Source: Trabulsiella guamensis ATCC 49490 (GTDB lineage Bacteria; Pseudomonadota; Gammaproteobacteria; Enterobacterales; Enterobacteriaceae). Taken from it: a stretch of DNA of 64,000 nucleotides. Below the pieces are notes generated by a model. The model worked only from the letters and a program-made list of their open reading frames with translations, was not told the DNA's origin and ran no database searches. Positions within the stretch are counted from its first letter, which is position 1. The number at the start of each line of letters is the position of its first letter. Shown here in pieces: positions 28,690 to 40,151 of the stretch. The stretch is from contig NZ_JMTB01000043.1 of the NCBI RefSeq assembly GCF_000734965.1, positions 1-64,000 of the forward strand, read 5' to 3'. The position numbers and the translations under genes are program-made.

Positions 28690-28875
28690 ATTCTTCTCCA
28701 TCCGCGTTAGCATCCCTGTTTTGCCAACTTGCTTTTCCGTTTCCGCTTCGCTTAATTTGTCTCAATGTAATGAAAGACTAAAATGTTTAAATAAGCAACA
28801 ATGAAGGAATATAAAACAACCAGGGCTGGAAATAAAGCCCTGGAAGAAAGTATTGGTCAAAAAGAGGATAAAAAA

Positions 28876-29886
28876 TCAGATGTGAGTAACGATTTCTTTA
28901 ATCAGCGGCGGGCCTTTAAAAATAAAGCCCGAATAAATCTGAACCAGCGTAGCGCCAGCCGCTATCTTCTCGCGTGCCGCAATCACCGAATCAATACCGC
29001 CGACACCAATAATCGGCAAGCGGCCATTTAATTCCGCTGACAGTTGACGAATAATTTCGGTGCTCTTTAATTGCAACGGACGACCACTGAGGCCTCCGGT
29101 TTCATCACAATGTTTCATTCCCTGGACAAGGGATCGATCCAGCGTGGTGTTTGTCGCAATAACCCCATCGATATTATGACGAACTAAACTGTCGGCCACC
29201 TGGATCAATTCCTCAGAAGAAAGATCCGGGGCGATCTTCACCGCCACAGGAACATATTTATGATGCTTTGCCTGCAGTTCATTCTGTTTATTTTTAATAC
29301 CAGAAAGAAGATCGTCCAGGGCATCACCATATTGTAGCGTACGCAGGCCTGGAGTATTCGGCGACGAGATATTAATCGCAATATATCCGGCATAGGCGTA
29401 GACTTTTTCCATGCAAATCAGATAGTCATCTTTACCTTGTTCAACCGGCGTATCTTTATTTTTGCCGATATTGATCCCGAGAATTCCGTCGAAATGGGCT
29501 TTTTTGACATTCTCGATCAGATTATCCACCCCAAGATTATTAAAGCCCATCCTGTTGATCAGACCTTCGGCATCCACCAGACGGAAGATCCTCGGTTTGT
29601 CATTACCTGGCTGCGGGCGCGGCGTTACTGTGCCAATCTCGATCGAACCAAATCCCATGGCGCCCAGCGCATCGATGCATTCGCCATTCTTATCAAGACC
29701 GGCAGCCAGGCCCAACGGGTTTTTAAATGTCAGGCCCATGCACGAGACCGGCTTCGCAGGCACTTTCTGGCGGACCAGTGCTTCCAGCGGTGTTCCCGTT
29801 ACACGGCGTAATTGTTGGAATGTTAATTCATGAGCGCGCTCAGGATCGAGCTGAAACAGGGCTTTACGAACGAAAGGGTAGTACAT
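28876..29886 (-). CDS. pyrD: PyrD, dihydroorotate dehydrogenase (quinone), class 2
   Basis: A membrane-associated FMN enzyme (336 aa) oxidising dihydroorotate to orotate with electrons to quinones. It has the N-terminal amphipathic region ([20 protein letters not shown]), [28 protein letters not shown] with the catalytic serine, and the C-terminal phosphate loop GVGGIDSV. The start is set by GGAGAG 5-6 nt upstream and the family N-terminus. Its leader has a C-tract start region and hairpin. Confidence 0.97.
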   Translation of the reverse strand: MYYPFVRKALFQLDPERAHELTFQQLRRVTGTPLEALVRQKVPAKPVSCMGLTFKNPLGLAAGLDKNGECIDALGAMGFGSIEIGTVTPRPQPGNDKPRIFRLVDAEGLINRMGFNNLGVDNLIENVKKAHFDGILGINIGKNKDTPVEQGKDDYLICMEKVYAYAGYIAINISSPNTPGLRTLQYGDALDDLLSGIKNKQNELQAKHHKYVPVAVKIAPDLSSEELIQVADSLVRHNIDGVIATNTTLDRSLVQGMKHCDETGGLSGRPLQLKSTEIIRQLSAELNGRLPIIGVGGIDSVIAAREKIAAGATLVQIYSGFIFKGPPLIKEIVTHI

Positions 29887-29889
29887 GAA

Positions 29890-29930
29890 CTCTCCTGGAT
29901 TCCCGGTGTGCAAACCGGGGGCGTATTATC
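29890..29930 (-). promoter_or_regulatory. pyrD promoter and pyrimidine-sensing leader
   Basis: On the minus strand GATAAT (-10, 29925-29930) is followed after 3 nt by a run of five C (29917-29921) and a CCCGG/CCGGG hairpin (29902-29918) just before the GGAGAG ribosome site. This is the E. coli pyrD arrangement, where CTP level shifts the start nucleotide and thereby whether the hairpin can form. Confidence 0.8.
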
Positions 29931-29982
29931 TTCGATCCGGCGATGAAAGGGAATTGACCTGCGACAAAAAAGCGCAATGAAA

Positions 29983-29998
29983 ACGCAAACGTTTTCTT
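29983..29998. promoter_or_regulatory. PurR operator upstream of pyrD
   Basis: ACGCAAACGTTTTCTT is a near-perfect match to the PurR palindrome ACGCAAACGTTTGCGT. It lies about 60 bp upstream of the pyrD -10, matching the known PurR control of pyrD. Confidence 0.8.
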
Positions 29999-30115
29999 AA
30001 TAGTCATTTTTCGGCAAACCAGTGCCGGATAAATCATTTAGTAATCCCTCCCCTCTCTGCGATAAATGTTATCAATGTTAGATAAAAGCAAACATTTGGT
30101 TATATAGGAGGGATT

Positions 30116-30688
30116 ATGCGGCGAGTGATTACGCTGGCGGGAAGTCCACGCTATCCGTCACGCTCCAGTGCGTTACTGGAATATGCGCGGGAAAAACTCT
30201 CCCACGCCGATATCGAAGTCTGCCACTGGCATCTGCAAAACTTCGAACCGGAAGATTTGCTCTATGCCCGTTTTGACAGTCCGGCGCTACAAACGCTTCT
30301 CGAACAACTCGCTGGCGCGGATGGGATCATCGTCGCCACGCCAGTATATAAAGCCTCTTTTTCCGGCGCCCTGAAAACACTGCTGGACCTGCTGCCTGAA
30401 CGGGCGCTGGAAGGCAAAGTCGTTCTGCCTGTCGCTACCGGCGGCACCATTGCACATATGCTGGCGGTCGATTACGCACTGAAACCGGTACTGAACGCAC
30501 TGAAAGCGCAGGAGATCCTGCACGGCGTTTTTGCCGATGACAGCCAGGTTATCGACTATCAACACCAGCCCCGCTTTACCCCGAATCTGCAACGCCGTCT
30601 CGACAGTGCGCTGGATACCTTCTGGCAGGCGCTGCAACGTCGCGAACCAGCCTTCCAGCCGCGACAACAAGGAGTTGCCCATGCGTGA
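30116..30688 (+). CDS. ssuE: SsuE, NADPH-dependent FMN reductase
   Basis: A 190-aa flavodoxin-fold reductase that supplies reduced FMN to SsuD. The ITLAGSPRYPSRSS flavin-phosphate loop, ATPVYKASFSGALKTLLD and the LPVATGGT motif are present. A strong ribosome site (AGGAGGG) precedes ATG 30116. First gene of ssuEADCB, overlapping ssuA by 8 bp. The operon's Cbl/CysB-type control region must lie in the 227 bp between pyrD and here, but I cannot mark the site. Confidence 0.95.
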   Translation: MRRVITLAGSPRYPSRSSALLEYAREKLSHADIEVCHWHLQNFEPEDLLYARFDSPALQTLLEQLAGADGIIVATPVYKASFSGALKTLLDLLPERALEGKVVLPVATGGTIAHMLAVDYALKPVLNALKAQEILHGVFADDSQVIDYQHQPRFTPNLQRRLDSALDTFWQALQRREPAFQPRQQGVAHA

Positions 30689-31655
30689 TCTGTTTAACTG
30701 GCGAATACAGACGCTGGCGCTGACCGGCCTGCTCACGCTTTCGGCCTGGAGCCTGGCCGCAGAACCCGCACCAGATGCACTGCGCATTGGCTATCAAAAA
30801 GGCAGCGTCAGTATGGTGCTGGCGAAAAGCCATCAGTTTCTGGAAAAGCGCTATCCGGATACCAACATCTCGTGGGTGGAATTCCCGGCAGGACCGCAGA
30901 TGCTGGAAGCACTGAATGTCGGTAGCATCGATCTTGGCAGCACTGGCGATATTCCGCCGATCTTCGCGCAGGCGGCGGGCGCGGATCTGGTGTATGTCGG
31001 TGTTGAACCGGCAAAGCCAAAAGCGGAAGTGATTCTGGTGCCGGAAAACAGCGCCATTAAAACGGTTGCCGATCTGAAAGGCCACAAAGTGGCGTTTCAG
31101 AAAGGCTCCAGCTCGCACAACCTGTTGCTGCGTGCGCTCCAGCAGGCGGGACTTAAGTTCACCGATATTCAGCCGGTCTACCTGACACCTGCCGATGCCC
31201 GCGCCGCATTCCAGCAGAATAATGTCGATGCCTGGGCTATCTGGGATCCCTACTATTCTGCGGCCCTGTTACAGGGTGGCGTTCGGGTGCTGAAAGACGG
31301 TACTTCGCTCAAGCAGACCGGCTCTTTCTACCTCGCCGCACGTCCGTATGCCGAAAAAAATGGCGCGTTTATTCAGGGCGTGCTGGAAACCTTCAGCCAG
31401 GCCGATGCCTTAACCCAAAGCCATCGTCAGCAGAGCATTACGCTACTGGCAAAAACCATGGGGTTACCTGAACCGGTGATCGCCAGCTATCTGGATCATC
31501 GGCCGCCGACGGTGATCGCCCCGGTCACTGAACCCATCGCAGTGCTGCAACAACAAACGGCCGATCTGTTTTACGAAAACCACCTGGTGCCGAAGAAGAT
31601 CGACATCCGCACCCGCATCTGGCACCCCAGTTCTCAACAAGGAGCGAAATCATGA
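30681..31655 (+). CDS. ssuA: SsuA, periplasmic aliphatic-sulfonate-binding protein
   Basis: A 324-aa binding protein of the sulfonate ABC importer. It has a signal peptide ([20 protein letters not shown], cut after about residue 27, SLAA-EPAPD) and then an NMT1/SsuA-like fold ([36 protein letters not shown]). ATG 30681 follows AAGGAG by about 7 nt and overlaps the end of ssuE. Its stop overlaps the ssuD start (ATGA). Confidence 0.95.
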   Translation: MRDLFNWRIQTLALTGLLTLSAWSLAAEPAPDALRIGYQKGSVSMVLAKSHQFLEKRYPDTNISWVEFPAGPQMLEALNVGSIDLGSTGDIPPIFAQAAGADLVYVGVEPAKPKAEVILVPENSAIKTVADLKGHKVAFQKGSSSHNLLLRALQQAGLKFTDIQPVYLTPADARAAFQQNNVDAWAIWDPYYSAALLQGGVRVLKDGTSLKQTGSFYLAARPYAEKNGAFIQGVLETFSQADALTQSHRQQSITLLAKTMGLPEPVIASYLDHRPPTVIAPVTEPIAVLQQQTADLFYENHLVPKKIDIRTRIWHPSSQQGAKS

Positions 31656-32797
31656 GCCTGAATCTGTTCTGGTTTTTACCGACGCACGGTGATGGTCACT
31701 ATCTTGGCAGCGACGAGGGCGCACGCCCGGTGGATCACGGGTATCTGCAGCAGATAGCGCAGGCCGCCGACAGGATTGGTTTTACCGGCGTGCTGATCCC
31801 GACCGGACGCTCCTGCGAAGACGCATGGCTGGTCGCCGCTTCGATGATCCCCGTTACACAGCGACTGAAATTTCTCGTGGCACTGCGACCGAGCGTGATC
31901 TCCCCGACGGTCGCGGCGCGCCAGGCGGCCACGCTGGATCGTCTGTCCAATGGTCGCGCGTTGTTTAACCTGGTGACCGGCAGCGATCCGCAGGAACTGG
32001 CGGGCGACGGCGTTTTCCTCGATCACACCGCGCGCTATGAAGCCTCTGCTGAATTTACCCATATCTGGCGTCGGCTGCTGGAAGGAGAAACTGTCGATTT
32101 TGACGGCAAATACCAGCGCGTACGCGGCGCGAAACTGCTCTTTCCGCCCGTGCAACAGCCACGTCCACCGCTCTATTTTGGCGGCTCCTCTGATGTGGCG
32201 CAGGATCTGGCTGCTGAGCAGGTTGATCTCTATCTGACATGGGGTGAACCGCCAGAGCAGGTGAAAGAGAAAATTGCCCAGGTGCAGGAAAAAGCCGCGC
32301 GTCACGGGCGACAGGTTCGCTTTGGCATTCGCCTGCATGTGATTGTGCGGGAGACAAATGAAGAAGCCTGGCGCGACGCAGATCGGCTGATCTCCCGTCT
32401 CGACGATGAGATCATCGCCAGAGCGCAGGCCGCCTTCGCGCAGACCGATTCGGTGGGTCAGCATCGTATGGCGGCGCTGCATAATGGTCGTCGCGAAAAT
32501 CTGGAAATCAGCCCTAACCTGTGGGCTGGTGTTGGTCTGGTCCGCGGCGGCGCCGGTACCGCGCTGGTAGGCGATGGTCCGACAGTGGCTGCACGCATTA
32601 ACGAATATGCTGCGCTAGGGATCGACAGTTTTATTTTGTCCGGCTATCCACATCTGGAAGAGGCATACAAGGTGGGCGAGCTGTTGTTCCCGCATCTGGA
32701 TGTCGCCATCCCTGAGGTGCCGAAGTCTGTCACGTTGCAACAGCAGGGCGAAGCCGTCGCCAATGCCTTTATTCCCCGCAAAGCGGCACAAAGCTAA
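31652..32797 (+). CDS. ssuD: SsuD, FMNH2-dependent alkanesulfonate monooxygenase
   Basis: A 381-aa TIM-barrel luciferase-like monooxygenase that splits alkanesulfonates to sulfite and aldehyde using FMNH2 from SsuE. It begins [17 protein letters not shown] and carries the conserved [20 protein letters not shown], the [12 protein letters not shown] loop and the [11 protein letters not shown]-terminal motif. Length equals E. coli SsuD. Translationally coupled to ssuA. Confidence 0.97.
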   Translation: MSLNLFWFLPTHGDGHYLGSDEGARPVDHGYLQQIAQAADRIGFTGVLIPTGRSCEDAWLVAASMIPVTQRLKFLVALRPSVISPTVAARQAATLDRLSNGRALFNLVTGSDPQELAGDGVFLDHTARYEASAEFTHIWRRLLEGETVDFDGKYQRVRGAKLLFPPVQQPRPPLYFGGSSDVAQDLAAEQVDLYLTWGEPPEQVKEKIAQVQEKAARHGRQVRFGIRLHVIVRETNEEAWRDADRLISRLDDEIIARAQAAFAQTDSVGQHRMAALHNGRRENLEISPNLWAGVGLVRGGAGTALVGDGPTVAARINEYAALGIDSFILSGYPHLEEAYKVGELLFPHLDVAIPEVPKSVTLQQQGEAVANAFIPRKAAQS

Positions 32798-32807
32798 GGA
32801 GCGCATC

Positions 32808-33599
32808 ATGGCTTCCACATCCCATACCCTGCTGCGGCGCATCGCTCCGTGGCTGCTGCCCGCCGGGATCGTCATCCTCTGGCAAATTGCCTCTTCAACT
32901 GGCTGGCTCTCCACACGTATTCTGCCTTCCCCGGAAGGCGTGGTGGAGGCATTCTGGTCGTTGTCCGCCAGTGGCGAACTATGGCAGCATCTGGCGATCA
33001 GCTCCTGGCGCGCGCTGATTGGTTTTTCCATTGGCGGATCGATTGGCCTGACGCTGGGGCTTATCAGCGGGCTGTCCCGCTGGGGCGAGCGGCTGCTGGA
33101 TACCTCCATTCAGATGCTGCGCAACGTACCGCATCTGGCGCTGATACCGCTGGTCATTCTGTGGTTTGGCATTGATGAGAGCGCCAAAATTTTCCTCGTG
33201 GCGCTGGGAACGTTGTTTCCGATTTACATCAACACCTGGCACGGGATCCGCAATATCGATCGTGGACTGGTGGAGATGGCGCGCAGCTATGGACTCTCCG
33301 GTTTTGCACTGTTCCGGCATGTGATCCTGCCTGGCGCCCTGCCCTCGATTATGGTTGGCGTGCGCTTTGCCCTCGGCCTGATGTGGCTGACGCTGATCGT
33401 CGCGGAAACCATCTCGGCTAACGCCGGGATCGGCTATCTGGCAATGAACGCACGTGAGTTTTTACAAACCGATGTGGTGGTGGTTGCCATCATTCTCTAC
33501 GCCCTGCTGGGCAAGCTTGCTGACGTCAGCGCGCAGGGGCTGGAACGCCTCTGGCTGCGCTGGAACCCGGCCTATACGTCGAAGGAGGCAAACGCATGA
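32808..33599 (+). CDS. ssuC: SsuC, sulfonate ABC transporter permease
   Basis: A 263-aa BPD-type permease with about six membrane helices and the EAA loop [23 protein letters not shown] 32808 follows AAGGAG and gives the family length; it lies 10 bp after ssuD. Its end overlaps the ssuB start (33596-33599). Confidence 0.95.
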   Translation: MASTSHTLLRRIAPWLLPAGIVILWQIASSTGWLSTRILPSPEGVVEAFWSLSASGELWQHLAISSWRALIGFSIGGSIGLTLGLISGLSRWGERLLDTSIQMLRNVPHLALIPLVILWFGIDESAKIFLVALGTLFPIYINTWHGIRNIDRGLVEMARSYGLSGFALFRHVILPGALPSIMVGVRFALGLMWLTLIVAETISANAGIGYLAMNAREFLQTDVVVVAIILYALLGKLADVSAQGLERLWLRWNPAYTSKEANA

Positions 33600-34363
33600 A
33601 TACCGCTCGCTTAAATCAGGGGACGCCGCTACTGCTGAGCGGCGTCACCAAACGCTACGGCGAAAACACCATACTCAATGCCCTCGACCTGCATATTCCC
33701 GCCGGACAATTTGTTGCCGTTGTCGGGCGCAGTGGTGGCGGCAAGAGTACGCTGCTGCGCCTGCTTGCCGGTCTGGAAGCCCCCAATGGCGGTGAGGTGC
33801 TGGCGGGAAATACGCCGCTTGCCGATATTCAGGACGACACCCGGCTGATGTTCCAGGACGCCCGCCTGCTGCCGTGGAAAACGATCATCGACAACGTGGG
33901 GCTCGGGCTTAAAGGCCACTGGCGGGAGGCAGCGCGGCAGGCGCTGGCATCGGTCGGGCTGGAGAGCCGTGCCGGTGAGTGGCCTGCAGCGTTGTCCGGT
34001 GGGCAAAAGCAACGTGTGGCACTGGCACGCGCGCTGATCCATCGCCCCGGTCTGTTGTTGCTGGATGAACCGCTGGGTGCGCTGGATGCGTTAACCCGCA
34101 TCGAAATGCAGGACTTAATTGAATCGCTGTGGCAGGAACAGGGGTTTACGGTGCTGCTGGTGACGCACGACGTCAGCGAGGCAGTTGCCATGGCCGATCG
34201 AGTATTGCTTATCGAAGAGGGTAAGATCGGTCTGGATCTGCCAATAGATATTCCGCGTCCGCGGCGTGTCGGTTCAGCCCGGCTGGCAGAGCTGGAAGCG
34301 GAAGTGCTGGATCGGGTAATGAAGCGGAGTTCAAATGAACTGCCTGCCAGAAAACACGGATAA
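33596..34363 (+). CDS. ssuB: SsuB, sulfonate ABC transporter ATPase
   Basis: A 255-aa ATPase with Walker [10 protein letters not shown] (about residues 46-54), signature [15 protein letters not shown], Walker [12 protein letters not shown] and the switch histidine in [10 protein letters not shown]. Last gene of ssuEADCB, followed by a strong terminator. Confidence 0.96.
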   Translation: MNTARLNQGTPLLLSGVTKRYGENTILNALDLHIPAGQFVAVVGRSGGGKSTLLRLLAGLEAPNGGEVLAGNTPLADIQDDTRLMFQDARLLPWKTIIDNVGLGLKGHWREAARQALASVGLESRAGEWPAALSGGQKQRVALARALIHRPGLLLLDEPLGALDALTRIEMQDLIESLWQEQGFTVLLVTHDVSEAVAMADRVLLIEEGKIGLDLPIDIPRPRRVGSARLAELEAEVLDRVMKRSSNELPARKHG

Positions 34364-34365
34364 AC

Positions 34366-34400
34366 AAGCCGGGCAAGCGTAGTGCTGCCCGGCTTTTTAT
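34366..34400. terminator. Terminator between convergent ssuB and pepN
   Basis: AAGCCGGGCA at 34366-34375 pairs with TGCCCGGCTT at 34386-34395, followed by TTTAT on the plus strand. Confidence 0.88.
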
Positions 34401-34401
34401 A

Positions 34402-37017
34402 TCAGGCCAGCGCTTTGGTGATCTTCTCGAACAGATCGCCGGAGAGATTCTCCAGCCCTTTTAGCTGTTCCAGCGCGGCTCGCATCTTCTCCTGACGTTT
34501 CACATCGTAACGTTTCAGGCGAATCAACGGCTCAATCAGGCGCGATGCTACCTGCGGGTTGCGACTGTTGAGTTCGGTGAGCATTTCCACGAGGAACTGG
34601 TATCCGCTGCCATCTTCTGCATGGAATGCCGCCGGGTTACTGCCCGCAAAGGCGCCAATCAGCGAACGAATACGGTTCGGGTTGCTGAGGCTGAACGAGC
34701 GGTGTTTCAGCAGACGTCGCACGGTCTCCAGCACATTACTGGCCGGGCTGGTAGCCTGCAGGATGAACCATTTGTCCATCACCAGACCATCCTGATGCCA
34801 CTTATCATCGTACTCCTGCATCAGCACATCACGGCACGGCAGTTGCGCGGCAACCGCTGACGCCAGCGCCGCCAGCGCATCAGTCATGTTGTCAGCATGA
34901 TGGTACTGCTCACGTACCAGCCTGTCGGCCAGTTCTGTTTCACCAAACGCCAGATAACGCAGGCAGGTATTGCGCAGTGAGCGCTTGCCGATGTCGGCAT
35001 GTTCCACGCGATAGCTGTCGAGCGCACTGGCGTTGTAAACAGCGAAGAACTCATCCGCCAGTTCGTTGGCCAGTGTTCGCGTCAGCGCTTCGCGCACGGT
35101 GGCGATGGCAATCGGATCAATGATATCAAACAGCTCAGCAATCTCACTGGCTGACGGCAGTGTGAGGATTTCCGCCGCCAGCGCCGGATCGATCTTCTCA
35201 TCAAGCAGAATGGCGCGGAAAGCGTCGGCGACATGCACCGGCAGCGACAGCGGCTGCCCCTGCTGATGACGAGCCACATTCAGCTTGATGTAGGTCGCCA
35301 GCAGGCTTTGCGCCGCGTCCCAGCGGGAGAAATCATTGCGCGCGTGACGCATCAGGAACGTCAGTTGTTGATCGCTCCATTTATATTCCAGTTTCACTGG
35401 CGCGGAGAATTCGCGCAGCAGTGATGGTACCGGCTGGAAATAGACGTTATCAAACACGAACGTCTGTTCCGCCTGGGTGACATTCAGCACATGATGCACC
35501 GGATGGCCGCCCTTCAGCAGCGGGATGACTTTGCCTTCGTTATCGTACAGTTCGATATCAAACGGAATATGCAGCGGCTGCTTTTCCGGTTGATCCGGCG
35601 TGGCAGGCGTGCGCTGTTTGATGGTCAGCGTGTACTGCTCGGTTTCCGGGTTGTAGTCATCATGCACAGTCACCACTGGCGTACCAGACTGGCTGTACCA
35701 GCGACGGAAATGGGAGAGATCGACGTTTGACGCGTCTTCCATTGCCTGTACGAAATCATCACAGGTGGCGGCGCTGCCGTCATGGCGTTCAAAATAGAGC
35801 TGCATCCCTTTCTGGAAATTCGTTTCTCCGAGCAGGGTGTGCATCATGCGGATCACTTCTGCGCCCTTTTCGTACACCGTCAGGGTATAGAAGTTGTTCA
35901 TTTCGATAACCATGTCCGGGCGGATCGGATGCGCCATCGGGCTGGCATCTTCGGCGAACTGCATCCCGCGCATGGTGCGAACGTTGTTGATGCGGTTGAC
36001 CGCACGGGAACCGAGATCGGAGCTGAACTCCTGATCGCGGAACACGGTCAGGCCCTCTTTCAGGCTGAGCTGGAACCAGTCGCGACAGGTGACGCGGTTA
36101 CCGGTCCAGTTATGGAAATATTCGTGACCGATAACGCGTTCAATATCGAGGTAGTCTTTGTCGGTCGCGGTATCGGTGCGGGCCAGCACGTATTTGGAGT
36201 TAAAAATGTTCAGCCCTTTGTTTTCCATTGCTCCCATGTTGAAGAAGTCGACAGCGACAATCATATAAATATCGAGATCATATTCGAGGCCGAAGCGTTC
36301 TTCGTCCCACTTCATGGAGTTTTGCAGGGACGTCATCGCCCACGGCGCGCGGTCAAGATTACCGCGGTCAACGTACAGTTCCAGCGCCACTTCACGCCCG
36401 GAACGGGTGGTGAAGGTGTCTCGTAGTACGTCGAAATCCCCGGCCACCAGCGCAAACAGATAGCACGGTTTCGGGAATGGATCCTGCCATTGTACCCAGT
36501 GACGACCGTTTTCCAGCTCGCCCTGTGCAATGCGGTTGCCGTTGGAAAGCAGGTACGGATATTTGTTTTTATCGGCGATAACTTTGGTCGTGAATCGCGC
36601 CAGCACATCAGGACGATCAAGATACCAGGTAATATGACGAAAACCTTCCGCTTCGCACTGCGTGCAGAGCGCTTCGCCGGACTGATACAACCCTTCCAGT
36701 GCAGTATTGGCGGACGGGCTGATTTCGTTGACGATGCGCAGCGTGAATCGCTCCGGCAAAGCGGAAATCACCAGTTGGTTATTCTCTTCTTTATAATCAG
36801 TCCACGGCTGGTCGTTCACATGAATGGAAACCAGTGTTAAATCTTCGCCATCAAGACGCAGAGGCACATCAGAAGACGCAGCATGCCGGGATACCTGGCT
36901 TTCTGCCGTCACCACGGTTCTGGCGGCGTCCAGGTCAAAGGTCAAGTCAATATCGCTAATCTGGTAATCCGGCGCACGGTAGTCGTGGCGGTATTTGGCT
37001 TGGGGCTGTTGTGTCAT
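34402..37017 (-). CDS. pepN: PepN, aminopeptidase N
   Basis: An 871-aa M1-family zinc aminopeptidase, the main broad-specificity cytosolic aminopeptidase. Substrate-binding GAMEN is at 262-266. The zinc site is His298, Glu299 and His302 (HEYFHNW) with Glu321 downstream. All-helical C-terminal domain from about residue 550. One residue longer than recalled E. coli PepN. Divergent from pncB with a 325-bp gap. Confidence 0.97.
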   Translation of the reverse strand: MTQQPQAKYRHDYRAPDYQISDIDLTFDLDAARTVVTAESQVSRHAASSDVPLRLDGEDLTLVSIHVNDQPWTDYKEENNQLVISALPERFTLRIVNEISPSANTALEGLYQSGEALCTQCEAEGFRHITWYLDRPDVLARFTTKVIADKNKYPYLLSNGNRIAQGELENGRHWVQWQDPFPKPCYLFALVAGDFDVLRDTFTTRSGREVALELYVDRGNLDRAPWAMTSLQNSMKWDEERFGLEYDLDIYMIVAVDFFNMGAMENKGLNIFNSKYVLARTDTATDKDYLDIERVIGHEYFHNWTGNRVTCRDWFQLSLKEGLTVFRDQEFSSDLGSRAVNRINNVRTMRGMQFAEDASPMAHPIRPDMVIEMNNFYTLTVYEKGAEVIRMMHTLLGETNFQKGMQLYFERHDGSAATCDDFVQAMEDASNVDLSHFRRWYSQSGTPVVTVHDDYNPETEQYTLTIKQRTPATPDQPEKQPLHIPFDIELYDNEGKVIPLLKGGHPVHHVLNVTQAEQTFVFDNVYFQPVPSLLREFSAPVKLEYKWSDQQLTFLMRHARNDFSRWDAAQSLLATYIKLNVARHQQGQPLSLPVHVADAFRAILLDEKIDPALAAEILTLPSASEIAELFDIIDPIAIATVREALTRTLANELADEFFAVYNASALDSYRVEHADIGKRSLRNTCLRYLAFGETELADRLVREQYHHADNMTDALAALASAVAAQLPCRDVLMQEYDDKWHQDGLVMDKWFILQATSPASNVLETVRRLLKHRSFSLSNPNRIRSLIGAFAGSNPAAFHAEDGSGYQFLVEMLTELNSRNPQVASRLIEPLIRLKRYDVKRQEKMRAALEQLKGLENLSGDLFEKITKALA

Positions 37018-37342
37018 AAAAAACCTTTAGCATCTTTGTAAAGTATCGACTCCAGTCTATTCCTGTTGTGACAATCTCGCTACGCAGAATGTTCATCTTT
37101 TCAGGGCCAAACACGCTAATTGCTACATTCACATAACATTGAGGCACGAAATGCGCTCGACCAGAGCATCTGCTTGTGGTGTGATCCATGTTCAATATAT
37201 TAAACTATGCTCCCGACGTGACCGCCGCAGACGATGCCGCGCTCATTGCAGGACATAGCCAGGTTAACAAGCTATACTCCTGCGTTTTTTATCTGTCTGA
37301 TTTTGATGGAAACGCACCCGTGAGAGGATGCTACTGCGCGCC
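37018..37342. promoter_or_regulatory. Divergent pepN / pncB control region
   Basis: This gap carries promoters for both genes. A TATACT at 37273-37278 is a good -10 for pncB. I see no clear NadR box (TGTTTA-N6-TAAACA). The rest is unassigned. Confidence 0.5.
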
Positions 37343-38545
37343 ATGACACAATTTGCTTCTCCTGTTCTGCACACGCTGCTTGATACAGATGCCTACAAAC
37401 TGCACATGCAGCAGGCTGTTTTTCACCACTACTATGATGTGCATGTGGCGGCTGAATTCCGCTGTCGTGGTGACGACCTGCTGGGCATTTATGCCGATGC
37501 GATCCGTGAGCAGGTTGACGCAATGCGTATGCTTAAACTGCAGGACGATGAATACCACTGGCTCTCCGGTCTGCCTTTCTTTAAACAGGATTATCTGGAC
37601 TGGTTGCGCGACTTCCGTTACGACCCGCAGCAGGTGACGGTCAGTAACGATAACGGCAAGCTGAACATCCGCCTGTCCGGCCCATGGCGCGAAGTGATCA
37701 TGTGGGAAGTGCCGCTACTGGCGGTGATAAGCGAGCTGGTGCATCGTTACCGTTCTGCGGAAACGGGCGTCTCCCGGGCGCTGGAAACCCTGGAACATAA
37801 GCTCGTTGATTTTGCCCATATGACGGCAGACCTCGACATTTCCGCGTTTCGTTTGATGGATTTTGGCACCCGCCGTCGCTTCTCCCGCGACGTCCAGCAG
37901 GCTATTGTGCAACGTCTGCAGCAAGAGCCGTGGTTTATCGGCACCAGCAACTACGACCTCGCCCGCCGTCTCTCCCTGACGCCGATGGGCACCCAGGCGC
38001 ACGAATGGTTCCAGGCGCATCAGCAAATTAGCCCCGATCTGGCCACCAGCCAGCGGGCCGCGCTCGCCGCCTGGCTCGATGAGTATCCGGACCAACTGGG
38101 TATCGCCCTCACCGACTGTATCACCATGGATGCCTTCCTGCGCGATTTCGGACCAGAATTCGCCACCCGTTATCAGGGGCTGCGCCATGACTCTGGCGAC
38201 CCGGTGGAATGGGGAGAAAAAGCCATCGCCCATTACCAGAAACTCGGCATCGACCCACTCAGCAAGGTGCTGGTTTTCTCTGACAATCTCGATTTAGCCA
38301 AAGCCGTCGATTTGTACCGCCACTTCTCCTCGCGGGTGAATCTGAGCTTCGGTATCGGCACGCGATTGACCTGCGATATCCCCCAGGTGAAACCGCTGAA
38401 TATCGTCATTAAACTGGTGGAATGTAACGGCAAGCCGGTAGCGAAACTTTCCGACAGCCCCGGCAAAACCATCTGCCACGATAAGGCATTTGTTCGTGCG
38501 CTGCGTGAAGCCTTCGACCTGCCGCAGGTGAAAAAGGCCAGTTAA
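37343..38545 (+). CDS. pncB: PncB, nicotinate phosphoribosyltransferase
   Basis: Makes nicotinate mononucleotide from nicotinate and PRPP, with ATP hydrolysis, in NAD salvage. It is 400 aa, as in E. coli. The [39 protein letters not shown] and [11 protein letters not shown] motifs are present. The start at [10 protein letters not shown] matches the family. The only purine-rich stretch (GAGAGG) lies 15 nt before it and directly before another in-frame ATG (37328), so the start is less certain than the identity. Confidence 0.95.
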   Translation: MTQFASPVLHTLLDTDAYKLHMQQAVFHHYYDVHVAAEFRCRGDDLLGIYADAIREQVDAMRMLKLQDDEYHWLSGLPFFKQDYLDWLRDFRYDPQQVTVSNDNGKLNIRLSGPWREVIMWEVPLLAVISELVHRYRSAETGVSRALETLEHKLVDFAHMTADLDISAFRLMDFGTRRRFSRDVQQAIVQRLQQEPWFIGTSNYDLARRLSLTPMGTQAHEWFQAHQQISPDLATSQRAALAAWLDEYPDQLGIALTDCITMDAFLRDFGPEFATRYQGLRHDSGDPVEWGEKAIAHYQKLGIDPLSKVLVFSDNLDLAKAVDLYRHFSSRVNLSFGIGTRLTCDIPQVKPLNIVIKLVECNGKPVAKLSDSPGKTICHDKAFVRALREAFDLPQVKKAS

Positions 38546-38550
38546 ATGTC

Positions 38551-38580
38551 AGAAGGGAGCCCGCAGGCTCCCTTCTTCTT
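38551..38580 (+). terminator. pncB terminator
   Basis: AGAAGGGAGCC at 38551-38561 pairs with GGCTCCCTTCT at 38566-38576, followed by TCTT and T-rich sequence. Confidence 0.88.
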
Positions 38581-38710
38581 TATTTATTTATCATTTTCTC
38601 TCTGTTGAGCTGCGAAATCTACTTGTCTGATAGCGGATGACAGGTAACATAGATAACTCCCTTTTCGGGGAGAAATGACATTTTTATTGGACTACTACAG
38701 AGAGATTATT

Positions 38711-40111
38711 ATGAGCGTTGTGCCTGTTGCCGACGTACTCCAGGGCCGCGTAGCCGTTGACAGCGAAGTCACCGTGCGCGGATGGGTACGTACCCGCCGA
38801 GATTCAAAAGCTGGTTTCTCCTTCGTTGCCGTCTATGACGGTTCCTGCTTTGATCCTGTACAGGCCGTCGTCAATAATTCTCTGCCCAATTACAATCAGG
38901 AAGTGCTGCGTCTGACGACCGGTTGCTCGGTGATCGTCACCGGCAAAGTGGTGGCGTCTCAGGGCCAGGGCCAGAGTTTTGAAATTCAGGCCAGCCACAT
39001 TGAAGTCACCGGCTGGGTAGACGAGCCGGATACCTACCCGATGGCGGCAAAACGTCACAGCATCGAGTATCTGCGTGAAGTCGCGCATCTGCGTCCGCGC
39101 ACGAACCTGATCGGTGCCGTTGCCCGCGTACGTCATACGCTGGCGCAGGCGCTGCATCGCTTCTTTGATGAGCAGGGCTTCTTCTGGGTATCTACGCCGC
39201 TTATCACTGCTTCTGATACCGAAGGCGCTGGCGAAATGTTCCGCGTGTCCACGCTGGATCTGGAAAACCTGCCGCGAGACGCTCAGGGCAAAGTGGATTA
39301 CGACAAAGACTTCTTTGGCAAAGAATCCTTCCTGACCGTTTCCGGCCAGTTGAACGGCGAAACCTACGCCTGCGCGCTGTCAAAGGTGTATACCTTCGGC
39401 CCGACCTTCCGTGCTGAAAATTCCAACACCAGCCGCCACCTGGCGGAATTCTGGATGCTGGAGCCGGAAGTGGCGTTTGCTGATCTGGAAGACAACGCCC
39501 GCCTCGCAGAAGCCATGCTGAAATACGTCTTCAAAGCGGTGCTGGAAGAGCGTATGGACGACATGCAGTTCTTCGCTGAGCGCGTGGATAAAGACGCCAT
39601 CGCGCGTCTGGAACGTTTTATCAGTGCTGACTTTGCTCAGGTGGATTACACCGATGCAGTCACCATTCTGGAAAACTGCGGCCAGTCGTTCGAAAACCCG
39701 GTTTACTGGGGGGTGGATCTGTCGTCTGAGCATGAACGCTATCTTGCTGAACAGCACTTTAAAGCGCCGGTGGTGGTGAAAAACTACCCGAAAGAGATCA
39801 AAGCGTTCTATATGCGTCTGAACGACGACAACAAAACCGTTGCCGCGATGGACGTGCTGGCGCCGGGCATCGGTGAAATCATCGGTGGCTCACAGCGTGA
39901 AGAACGTCTTGATGTGCTGGATGCGCGTATGGCCGAGATGGGGCTCAATAAAGAAGACTACTGGTGGTATCGCGATCTGCGTCGTTACGGCACCGTTCCG
40001 CATTCCGGTTTCGGTCTGGGCTTTGAGCGTCTCATTGCCTATGTCACCGGCGTGCAGAACGTCCGTGACGTTATTCCGTTCCCACGCACGCCGCGTAACG
40101 CGAGCTTCTGA
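38711..40111 (+). CDS. asnS: AsnS, asparaginyl-tRNA synthetase
   Basis: A class II synthetase of 466 aa charging tRNA-Asn. It has an OB-fold anticodon-binding domain ([19 protein letters not shown], residues about 17-100) and a catalytic core with motif 2 ([15 protein letters not shown]) and motif 3 ([15 protein letters not shown]). The start at [13 protein letters not shown] gives the E. coli length. The in-frame ATG at 38675 is rejected. Confidence 0.97.
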   Translation: MSVVPVADVLQGRVAVDSEVTVRGWVRTRRDSKAGFSFVAVYDGSCFDPVQAVVNNSLPNYNQEVLRLTTGCSVIVTGKVVASQGQGQSFEIQASHIEVTGWVDEPDTYPMAAKRHSIEYLREVAHLRPRTNLIGAVARVRHTLAQALHRFFDEQGFFWVSTPLITASDTEGAGEMFRVSTLDLENLPRDAQGKVDYDKDFFGKESFLTVSGQLNGETYACALSKVYTFGPTFRAENSNTSRHLAEFWMLEPEVAFADLEDNARLAEAMLKYVFKAVLEERMDDMQFFAERVDKDAIARLERFISADFAQVDYTDAVTILENCGQSFENPVYWGVDLSSEHERYLAEQHFKAPVVVKNYPKEIKAFYMRLNDDNKTVAAMDVLAPGIGEIIGGSQREERLDVLDARMAEMGLNKEDYWWYRDLRRYGTVPHSGFGLGFERLIAYVTGVQNVRDVIPFPRTPRNASF

Positions 40112-40124
40112 GTTCATCAAACCG

Positions 40125-40151
40125 AAAGCCAGCTGCAAAGCTGGCTTTTTT
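40125..40151 (+). terminator. asnS terminator
   Basis: AAAGCCAGCT pairs with AGCTGGCTTT around a short loop, followed by a run of T. Confidence 0.9.
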
